Shown here in pieces: positions 7,273 to 12,584 of a stretch of DNA of 12,584 bases. The stretch spans positions 1-12,584 of the forward strand of contig CALESS010000185.1 of assembly GCA_937907495.1 (NCBI GenBank), given 5' to 3'. Origin of the DNA: an uncultured Anaerolineaceae bacterium. Lineage in GTDB: Bacteria; Chloroflexota; Anaerolineae; Anaerolineales; Anaerolineaceae. The position numbers and the translations under genes are program-made. The notes beneath the pieces were generated by a model, which ran no database searches, was not told the DNA's origin, and worked only from the letters and a program-made list of their open reading frames with translations. The stretch's first letter is position 1; every line of letters begins with the position of its first letter.

Positions 7273-7980
7273 ATGCCTGAAAAACCAGATGGTTGTGTAA
7301 AGCCAACCCAGGGGCCGATTCTTGCCGCTTCAGAATCTGCTGCGGCCAATCCAGTGATGGAAAAGGAGGTTTCAATGGTTCAAGCACGTGTGGGGAAACC
7401 CGCTCCAGATTTTGAACTCAGCGCATTTGTGGATGGTGGGTTCAAAAATGTTAAATTGTCAGATTCCAAAGGGAAGTGGATTGTCGTCTGCTTCTACCCG
7501 GGTGATTTCACCTTTGTCTGACCGACCGAATTAACGGCAGTTGCCGTCAAATACAGCGAATTACAGGCTTTAGGGGTGGAAGTTTTTGCCATCAGCACCG
7601 ACAGCCGCTTCTCCCATAAAATTTGGCAGGAAGAAGAATTATCGAAGATGATCGAGGGTGGCGTTCCTTTCCCGTTACTCTCCGATGCCGGTGGGCGGGT
7701 GGGCACAGTCTATGGCGTGTACGATGAAGAAGCCGGGGTGGATATCCGCGGCAGATTCCTGATTGATCCCGATTTTGTGATCCGTTCCATGGAAGTGATG
7801 ACCCCCGAAGTAGGTCGGAATGTGGCAGAGTTGATCCGCCAGGTCAAGGCCTTCCAGCACGTGCGGGCGACCGGCGAGGTGACCCCTGCCGGCTGGCAGC
7901 CGGGCAAGGCCACCTTGAAACCCGGACCCGATCTGGCAGGCAAGGTCTGGAAAGTTTGGAAGCCTGAGCAGGCTTTCTAA
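7273..7980 (+). CDS. Selenocysteine-containing peroxiredoxin (AhpC/Prx family), UGA at residue 83 read as Sec
   Basis: This is a thioredoxin-fold peroxidase of about 235 residues that should reduce hydrogen peroxide and organic hydroperoxides in the cytoplasm. The frame is continuous except for one TGA (7519-7521). That TGA stands where the peroxidatic Cys sits in the family motif FTFVCPTE, here FTFV-U-PTE. The rest of the active site is intact: Pro76 and Thr80 of PxxxTxxC, and an Arg at about 161 in GRFLIDP. Downstream family sequence is well preserved ([26 protein letters not shown]), which argues against decay. A SECIS-like hairpin follows the TGA. The resolving Cys region, usually VCP-x-x-W, reads VTPAGW (Thr204), so a 1-Sec mechanism with an external reductant is expected. 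Other cysteines are Cys8 and Cys73. Two starts each have a good ribosome site: ATG 7273 (AAGGAGG) and in-frame ATG 7375 (GGAGG, 201 residues, the usual family length). Without Sec incorporation an 82-residue fragment would result. Confidence 0.9.
7531..7550 (+). promoter_or_regulatory. Bacterial SECIS-like hairpin for selenocysteine insertion
   Basis: The hairpin starts 9 bases after the in-frame TGA. ACGGC (7534-7538) pairs with GCCGT (7543-7547) around the loop AGTT. One A-C mismatch and two further pairs extend the stem to 7531-7550. The apical loop is 17 nt from the TGA and has G at its second position. This agrees with the published bacterial SECIS rules (short upper stem, G within the first two loop bases, loop roughly 16-37 nt from UGA). 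It lies inside the coding sequence, as in other bacterial selenoprotein genes, and would be bound by SelB with Sec-tRNA. Confidence 0.75.
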
Positions 7981-8011
7981 AAATTGGCGAACGACCCGGT
8001 GCGCTGATTAC

Positions 8012-8052
8012 AAGAGGCTGCCAGAACTTCTCAGGGCAGCCTCTTCTTTTTT
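8012..8052 (+). terminator. Intrinsic terminator of the peroxiredoxin gene
   Basis: A perfect 11-bp stem (8012-8022 with 8035-8045) with a 12-base loop is followed by CTTTTTT. It lies 31 bp after the peroxiredoxin stop codon and separates that gene from the thrS leader. Confidence 0.9.
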
Positions 8053-8118
8053 CAGAATATTTTCAAGACAATTCAAAAAAACTTTTTCGAACCCCTCCCA
8101 ATCCCCTGCAAAAAGAGG

Positions 8119-8124
8119 TATAAT
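8119..8124 (+). promoter_or_regulatory. -10 box of the thrS promoter
   Basis: A consensus TATAAT sits about 25-30 bp before the start of T-box stem I, so transcription would begin near 8131. No good -35 box is seen 16-18 bp upstream. The upstream region is A/T-rich and could act as an UP-like element. Confidence 0.6.
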
Positions 8125-8147
8125 GCTCTTAATTCGTATGTCAATGC

Positions 8148-8391
8148 GTTGACCAGGACGAGTAATCACGGAGACTATCCCCCAGAGAGCGGAAGCCAGG
8201 GCTGAGAGCTTCCCCGGATCCACCGTGACCAAAACCCCCTGCGAGCATGAGCCGGAAAGGGTGTGAACCCCCCGAGTATGGTGAACGGCAGACCCCGTTA
8301 TCGGTCGGCAGAGATGATCCGCTGGATTGGATCAATCTGGGTGGCACCGCGCGGTCCTTGGACTCTCGCCCCAGTACGGACGAGAGTTTTT
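8148..8391 (+). ncRNA. T-box riboswitch leader of thrS, ACC (Thr) specifier
   Basis: This leader senses uncharged tRNA-Thr and allows thrS transcription only when charging is low. Stem I closes with CAGG (8153-8156) and CCTG (8237-8241). Above it the specifier loop has the AGTA loop-E element (8161-8164) on one side and the threonine codon ACC (8228-8230) followed by A on the other. The specifier loop is capped by CACGG (8167-8171) with CCGTG (8223-8227). A distal stem GGAAGC (8191-8196) with GCTTCC (8208-8213) follows. A stem III candidate pairs 8315-8320 with 8329-8334. The conserved T-box is 8339-8351 (GGGTGGCACCGCG), with UGGC at 8342-8345 to pair with the tRNA acceptor end. A terminator hairpin ends the leader. 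Specifier and downstream gene agree, which makes the call firm. Confidence 0.95.
8362..8391 (+). terminator. Regulated terminator of the thrS T-box
   Basis: ACTCTCG (8362-8368) pairs with CGAGAGT (8381-8387), with a T-run at 8387-8391. It is the default off-state hairpin, expected to be displaced by the T-box antiterminator when uncharged tRNA-Thr is bound. Confidence 0.9.
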
Positions 8392-8426
8392 GTTATTAAC
8401 CAACAAGTATGGTTTTGGAGGAAAAG

Positions 8427-10211
8427 ATGTCAGAAAATAAAGAACGCTACGAAGAGTCCCAACTCTACCGCGTGCGGCATTCAGCGGCTCACATTATGGC
8501 CCAGGCCGTGCTGGAGAAATTCCCCGAAGGGAAGGTCGCCATTGGCCCGCCCGTCGAGGACGGCTTTTATTACGATTTCGAGCTGCCGCGCGCCCTGACG
8601 CCGGAAGACCTGGAAAGTATCGAAAAACGGATGCGGGGTATCATCCAATCCAAAGTGAATTTTGAGCGCCGGGTGGTCAGCGCCGAAGAAGCCCGCCAGA
8701 TCTTCCACGATCAACCCTTCAAGCTGGAGCTGATTGCCGGGCTGGAAGCGGGAACCCTGGATGACGATGGCAACCCGGTTACCGAAAAACCCGAGATTTC
8801 AATCTACAGCCAGGGCGGCTTCACCGACCTGTGCCGCGGCCCGCATGTCGAGATTTCCACCCAGATCAATCCCGCTGCCATCAAATTAATGTCTGTGGCA
8901 GGCGCATACTGGCGCGGGGATGAAAAACGCCCGATGCTGCAGCGCATTTACGGCACCGCCTGGAGTACCCCGCAGGAGCTGAAGGACTATCTGTGGCGGT
9001 TGGAAGAGGCCAAAAAACGTGATCATCGGAAAATCGGCCACGACCTGGATCTCTTCAGCATCCAGGAGGAGATCGGCGCGGGTTTGATCCTCTGGCACCC
9101 GAAAGGTGGCAAAATCCGCAAGATCATCGAAAACTTCTGGAGCGAGGAACACGAGGCCAACGGCTACGATTTCGTCTACACCCCCCACATTGGCAAATCC
9201 CAGCTTTGGGAAACCAGCGGGCACCTGGGGTTCTACAAAGAAAACATGTATTCGCCGGTGGACATCGAGGGCCAGCAATATTACATCAAACCCATGAACT
9301 GCCCCTTCCACCTCTATATCTATAAAAACTCTCTGCGCTCGTACCGCGATCTACCGCTTCGCTACGCCGAAGAAGGCACAGTTTACCGCTATGAGCGCAG
9401 CGGAGTGCTGCATGGCTTAATGCGCGTGCGTGGTTTCACCCAGGATGATGCGCATCATTTCTGCCGTCCAGACCAAATGCCCGGCGAAATTGACTTTGTT
9501 CTCGGGTTTAGCCTGCATATTCTGCGTTCCTTTGGCTTCAGCGATATTCATGCTTACCTGAGCACCAAGCCTGAGAAATCGGTTGGAGACCCGGCGCTCT
9601 GGCTGGCGGCGGAAGCTGCCCTCGAAGATTCCTTAAAGCGCGAGGGCATTGAATACGATGTGGATCTCGGCGGCGGCGCATTTTACGGCCCGAAGATTGA
9701 TTTGAAAGTCAAGGACGCCATCGGGCGGGAATGGCAGCTCTCCACCATCCAATTTGACTTCAACGAGCCGGAACGCTTTGACCTGACCTACATCGGCGAG
9801 GATGGTCAGCCGCACCGCCCTTACATGATTCACCGGGCCTTGCTGGGCAGCCTGGAGCGCTTCTTCGGTGTCCTGATTGAACACTACGCCGGGGCCTTTC
9901 CGGCCTGGCTCAGCCCCATCCAGGTGGCGGTCATTCCGATTGCCGACCGGCATGTGGAGTACGCCCAGCAAGTCGGCGCCCAACTTCGCAAGGCTGGTTT
10001 GCGCACCTCGGTGGATGAGCGCTCCGAACGGATGAACGCCAAGATCCGCGATGCGCAAAACCAGAAGATTCCATATATGCTGGTGATTGGCGATAAAGAA
10101 ATTGAGAACCAGGAAGTATCCCTGCGCCTGCGAAACGGTGAAAACCCCGGAGCGATGCCGGTGGCGGATTTTCTCGCCCGTGCCCGGGAAGATATTGCCA
10201 AAAAAATCTAG
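8427..10211 (+). CDS. thrS: Threonyl-tRNA synthetase lacking the TGS domain
   Basis: This cytoplasmic class II synthetase attaches threonine to tRNA-Thr. The start is ATG 8427 (594 residues), chosen because GGAGG at 8417-8421 lies 5 bases before it. The upstream in-frame ATG 8409 has no ribosome site. The editing domain is present, with HSAAH (His18, His22) and CRGPH (Cys136, His140), which remove mischarged Ser. The catalytic domain has the zinc ligands Cys292 (MNCPFH), His343 (DDAHHF) and His469 (MIHRALLGS), with the same spacing as E. coli Cys334, His385 and His511. Motif 2 is at YERSGVLHGLMRVRGFTQDD. The anticodon-binding domain follows from about residue 500 (PIQVAVIPI). The protein begins directly at the editing domain. 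The roughly 60-residue TGS domain of the E. coli enzyme is absent, and no coding sequence for it lies between the leader and the start. It is controlled by the T-box. Confidence 0.98.
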   Translation: MSENKERYEESQLYRVRHSAAHIMAQAVLEKFPEGKVAIGPPVEDGFYYDFELPRALTPEDLESIEKRMRGIIQSKVNFERRVVSAEEARQIFHDQPFKLELIAGLEAGTLDDDGNPVTEKPEISIYSQGGFTDLCRGPHVEISTQINPAAIKLMSVAGAYWRGDEKRPMLQRIYGTAWSTPQELKDYLWRLEEAKKRDHRKIGHDLDLFSIQEEIGAGLILWHPKGGKIRKIIENFWSEEHEANGYDFVYTPHIGKSQLWETSGHLGFYKENMYSPVDIEGQQYYIKPMNCPFHLYIYKNSLRSYRDLPLRYAEEGTVYRYERSGVLHGLMRVRGFTQDDAHHFCRPDQMPGEIDFVLGFSLHILRSFGFSDIHAYLSTKPEKSVGDPALWLAAEAALEDSLKREGIEYDVDLGGGAFYGPKIDLKVKDAIGREWQLSTIQFDFNEPERFDLTYIGEDGQPHRPYMIHRALLGSLERFFGVLIEHYAGAFPAWLSPIQVAVIPIADRHVEYAQQVGAQLRKAGLRTSVDERSERMNAKIRDAQNQKIPYMLVIGDKEIENQEVSLRLRNGENPGAMPVADFLARAREDIAKKI

Positions 10212-10240
10212 CCACTGCTGGTGATCTCCCCTCCCAAGCG

Positions 10241-10273
10241 ATGTGGCGGTCCAACGACCGCCACATTTTTTTT
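10241..10273 (+). terminator. Intrinsic terminator of thrS
   Basis: A perfect 11-bp stem (10241-10251 with 10256-10266), a CAAC tetraloop and a run of eight T lie 29 bp after the thrS stop codon. This is a textbook Rho-independent terminator. Confidence 0.97.
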
Positions 10274-10346
10274 CGCCAGTCATAAAAAGAGATGCCGGCC
10301 ACCCTTTGGGTCGTCTGCGGATCTCCCTGCCCAACCCCGGCCGCTA

Positions 10347-10355
10347 TGATATACT
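10347..10355 (+). promoter_or_regulatory. Extended -10 promoter giving a leaderless ogt mRNA
   Basis: TGATATACT (extended -10, with TATACT at 10350-10355) ends exactly 7 bp before ATG 10363, with no -35 box and no Shine-Dalgarno sequence. The geometry is identical to the lipoprotein promoter at 6024-6032, so transcription should start at or next to the A of the start codon. Confidence 0.65.
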
Positions 10356-10362
10356 CTCCCCC

Positions 10363-10860
10363 ATGAACCCGACTGCCGTTACCCATTGTGAAGCCGCGCC
10401 GTTTGGCCGCATGGCCCTGCTGGCCTCGGCGGATGGGCTGCTGGGGCTGCGTTTCGCCTCCCAGGGTGAACTGCCCCCGCAAACGGTGGAGGCACCCGGC
10501 CAGGACATCGCCGCGGCAGGCGCCCGGCAATTGCTGGAATACCTGCGGGGCAGCCGCCAGGTGTTTGACCTGCCCGTGGATTGGGCCAGCCTGCCTCCGG
10601 CCCAGGCCAAAGTGTTGCGCCTGGTCTGGCAAATTCCTTATGGCGAGGTGCGCACCTATGGCCAACTGGCGGAGGCCCTCGGCACACCGGGCGCGGCGCG
10701 GGCCGTGGGCAATGCCAATGCCCGCAACCCGCTGCCAATCATCATTCCGTGCCACCGCGTAATGGGTGCGGATGGTCATTTCCGCGGCTATGGCGGCCCC
10801 GGCGGCATTCCGACCAAGGCCTGGCTGTTGAAGATGGAGGGCGCGCTGCTTGTCCCTTAA
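10363..10860 (+). CDS. ogt: Methylated-DNA--protein-cysteine methyltransferase
   Basis: This is a suicide DNA-repair protein that moves the alkyl group from O6-alkylguanine to its own cysteine. It has 165 residues, typical for Ogt-type proteins. The acceptor is Cys130 in PCHRV. The helix-turn-helix DNA-binding part (RTYGQLAEALGTPGAARAVG) carries the helix that flips the base out, and the C-terminal GYGGPGGIPTKAWLL segment is conserved. A longer frame exists back to 10243, but that start overlaps the thrS terminator. ATG 10363 fits both the family N-terminus and the leaderless promoter. It is the first gene of a rightward set: the next gene starts inside its last codons. There is no Ada-type N-terminal domain, so no adaptive-response function is indicated. 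Confidence 0.93.
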   Translation: MNPTAVTHCEAAPFGRMALLASADGLLGLRFASQGELPPQTVEAPGQDIAAAGARQLLEYLRGSRQVFDLPVDWASLPPAQAKVLRLVWQIPYGEVRTYGQLAEALGTPGAARAVGNANARNPLPIIIPCHRVMGADGHFRGYGGPGGIPTKAWLLKMEGALLVP

Positions 10861-11764
10861 GAACTGGCTCAAATTCCTTGTCCTGGCCCTGGCCTGGGGT
10901 TCATCCTTCCTGTGGATTAAGATCGCCGGGCAGGAGATTGGCCCGTTCTCGCTGGTCTTTCTGCGGGCCTCGTTTGCCCTGGCCGGGCTGCTGGTGGCGT
11001 TTTTCATTATCCGCCCGGAACTGCCGCGCGCCCGCGGCTGGCTGGCCCTGGCATTCCTCGGCCTGTTTAATGTAGCCTTGCCTTTCGTGCTCATCTCCTG
11101 GGCAGAGCGCACCATTACCTCCGGGCTGGCTTCCATTCTCAACGCCACCGTGCCGCTCTTCACCATTTTGCTGGCGGCAGTCTTTCTGCCGGAGGACGGC
11201 CTGACCCTCCCCAAGGTGCTGGGCCTGGTGGTGGGGTTTGCCGGGGTGATTGTGCTGGTCTCTGACCAGCTCGGCCTGGGTTCCAACAACCTGGTGAGCA
11301 TCGGTGCCATGCTGCTGGCAGCGGCCTTTTATGGCGCCAGCGCCGTCTTTGCCCGTAAAACCACCACCGGGATGCGCCCGGCAGCCCAGGCGTTTGGTCA
11401 ATCGCTGTTCTCATGGATGATCATGCTGCCGGCAAGTGCCCTGACGGAGCAGACGCTCCTTCACCTGCCGCGCCTGCCGATCACCTGGCTGGCGCTGGCC
11501 TGGCTCGGCCTGGTGGGCACAGCCATGGCTACCCTGATCTTCTTCTCCCTGCTCAACTCCATTGGCCCCACCCGCAGCACGCTGGTAACCTACACCTTTC
11601 CGCTGATCGGCATGCTGCTGGGCATCCTCTTCCTCAACGAGCCGCTCAAATGGCAACTTTTCCTGGGCGCCGCCCTCATCATCAGCGGCGTCTGGATGGT
11701 CAACAATCCACCGCGCTTCCTGCTGCGCTGGATTCACAAGCTTCTCCCGGAGAATATCTTATGA
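10850..11764 (+). CDS. EamA/DMT-superfamily transporter
   Basis: This is an inner-membrane drug/metabolite-type permease of 304 residues with about ten hydrophobic helices arranged as two EamA repeats. The first repeat opens with NWLKFLVLALAWGSSFLWIK. The second starts near residue 150 (SIGAMLLAAAFYGASAVFAR). The family includes metabolite and amino-acid exporters, and the substrate cannot be told from sequence. The start is TTG at 10850, with GGAGG (10836-10840) nine bases upstream inside ogt. The gene overlaps the ogt stop by 11 bp. Its own stop TGA overlaps the era start in an ATGA, which indicates translational coupling. Its TGA stop also shows that UGA is not generally reassigned in this genome. 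Confidence 0.92.
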   Translation: MSLKNWLKFLVLALAWGSSFLWIKIAGQEIGPFSLVFLRASFALAGLLVAFFIIRPELPRARGWLALAFLGLFNVALPFVLISWAERTITSGLASILNATVPLFTILLAAVFLPEDGLTLPKVLGLVVGFAGVIVLVSDQLGLGSNNLVSIGAMLLAAAFYGASAVFARKTTTGMRPAAQAFGQSLFSWMIMLPASALTEQTLLHLPRLPITWLALAWLGLVGTAMATLIFFSLLNSIGPTRSTLVTYTFPLIGMLLGILFLNEPLKWQLFLGAALIISGVWMVNNPPRFLLRWIHKLLPENIL

Positions 11765-12584
11765 CAGATGAATTTCGCGCCGGTTTCGTAACCGTGGTCG
11801 GGCGGCCAAACGTCGGTAAGAGCACGCTGGTCAACAGCCTGCTCGGCCAGAAGGTAGCCGCCGTCTCGCCCCGTCCGCAGACCACGCGCCGCAAACAACT
11901 CGCAATCCTCACCACCAGCCAGGCGCAGGTGATCTTCATGGACACTCCCGGCTTGCACAAACCTGTGCATCGCCTGGGGGAGTATATGAACGCCATCGCC
12001 TCGCTCACCCTGCAAGATGCGGATGTGATTTTGTGGCTGGTGGCTGTGGATGAAGACCCCGGCGAGGAAGACCGCCTGGTTGCCGAAAAGCTGGCGGCTC
12101 TGCCTTCCTCACCGCCGGTTTTTCTCGTCCTCAACAAAGCCGACCTGTTGAAGGCGGCAGACGTGAAGGCCCGCGGCCAGTTGTACTCCGCTCTGCTGCC
12201 CTCGGCCCAGATCTTCCGCATCTCTGCCACCACCCGCATCGGCGTGGACGCCCTGCTGGCAGCGCTGATTGCCTTGCTGCCACCGGGTGAGCCGTTCTAT
12301 GATGAGGAGCAAATCACCGACCTGTATGAACGGGAGATTGCCGCCGACCTGATCCGCGAGGCAGCCCTGCTGAACCTGCGCGAAGAGATCCCCCATGCCA
12401 TTGCCGTGCGGATTGACGAATACAAGGAACGCAGTGCCGAGATGACCTATATTGCCGCCACACTCTTCGTAGAGCGCGAGTCGCACAAGGGGATCGTAAT
12501 CGGCCAGGGCGGAGCCATGCTCAAGCAGATCGGCACCCATGCCCGCAAGGAGATCGAGGAAATGTCGGGCAGCAAGGTGTTCCT
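11761..12584 (+). CDS. era: GTPase Era, C-terminus cut by window edge
   Basis: Era is an essential Ras-like GTPase that binds the 3' end of 16S rRNA and helps 30S subunit assembly. The visible 274 residues cover the G domain: P-loop GRPNVGKS (14-21), switch I region PQTTRRK, G3 DTPG (61-64), G4 NKAD (125-128) and G5 SAT (155-157). The start of the KH RNA-binding domain follows, with GIVIGQGG (244-251). The family is about 300 residues, so only the last 25-30 are missing. ATG overlaps the TGA of the transporter gene (ATGA), so translation is probably coupled. Placement behind ogt and a DMT permease differs from the common rnc-era arrangement. Confidence 0.98.
   Translation, partial: MTDEFRAGFVTVVGRPNVGKSTLVNSLLGQKVAAVSPRPQTTRRKQLAILTTSQAQVIFMDTPGLHKPVHRLGEYMNAIASLTLQDADVILWLVAVDEDPGEEDRLVAEKLAALPSSPPVFLVLNKADLLKAADVKARGQLYSALLPSAQIFRISATTRIGVDALLAALIALLPPGEPFYDEEQITDLYEREIAADLIREAALLNLREEIPHAIAVRIDEYKERSAEMTYIAATLFVERESHKGIVIGQGGAMLKQIGTHARKEIEEMSGSKVF

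Noticed and set aside
7273..7521. Peroxiredoxin gene as a pseudogene or two separate short genes
   Set aside because: The only disruption is TGA exactly at the catalytic Cys codon, the rest is well conserved, and a SECIS-like hairpin follows. UGA-to-Trp recoding is also rejected because the DMT gene ends at TGA.
8409..8426. Upstream start for thrS at 8409
   Set aside because: No Shine-Dalgarno sequence precedes it, while GGAGG is well placed for ATG 8427.
8263..8598. Plus-strand frame of 111 codons overlapping the thrS leader, and minus-strand frames 8008-8347
   Set aside because: They coincide with the T-box RNA or the thrS coding sequence and show no protein-like pattern.
10243..10362. 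Upstream start for ogt at 10243
   Set aside because: This start lies within the thrS terminator hairpin, lacks a ribosome site and adds 40 residues not typical of the family.
9633..11401. Long minus-strand frames over thrS, ogt and the transporter gene
   Set aside because: They are antisense to genes with recognised motifs and have no ribosome sites or family similarity.
1..12584. CRISPR array, insertion sequence, tRNA or rRNA genes, attachment sites
   Set aside because: I saw no regularly spaced repeats, transposase motifs, terminal inverted repeats or cloverleaf genes in the window.

Overview
The window (about 58-60% GC by eye) looks like chromosomal DNA of a bacterium of the Chloroflexi, most likely class Anaerolineae. 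This is an inference from gene style, not from a search. The clues are a lipoprotein with a long Thr-Pro spacer and an SH3-like domain, a zinc-ribbon/transmembrane/beta-propeller protein, a large secreted subtilase with a choice-of-anchor J-type domain, and a T-box leader on thrS. UGA is a normal stop here, because the DMT-family gene ends in TGA.

Layout. Positions 1-3530 (minus strand) hold a secreted S8 protease whose C-terminus runs off the left edge. It is read from a near-consensus promoter at 3755-3783 through an untranslated leader of about 215 nt that can fold. A compact divergent control region with three short inverted repeats separates it from a rightward gene (3988-5922) for a zinc-ribbon membrane protein with a large external domain. 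Next come a Thr/Pro-rich lipoprotein (6040-6885), which appears to be transcribed leaderless, and a decayed PadR-like fragment on the minus strand (about 6956-7180).

The most notable locus is 7273-7980. It is a peroxiredoxin gene interrupted by a single in-frame TGA exactly at the peroxidatic cysteine of the FTFVCPTE motif. A hairpin fitting the bacterial SECIS rules begins about 10 nt after the TGA. I read it as a selenocysteine-containing peroxiredoxin of 235 residues, or 201 residues from an internal start, and not as a pseudogene. The usual resolving cysteine is also replaced by threonine. A standard annotation would break this gene in two.

The right-hand part is housekeeping. A complete T-box leader with an ACC (Thr) specifier and its own terminator controls thrS (8427-10211), whose product lacks the N-terminal TGS domain. 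After a strong terminator, a second apparently leaderless promoter starts an overlapping gene set: ogt (DNA methyltransferase repair protein), an EamA/DMT transporter, and era (ribosome-assembly GTPase, cut by the right edge). The two leaderless promoters share the same geometry: an extended -10 box followed by exactly 7 bp and then ATG, with no Shine-Dalgarno sequence.
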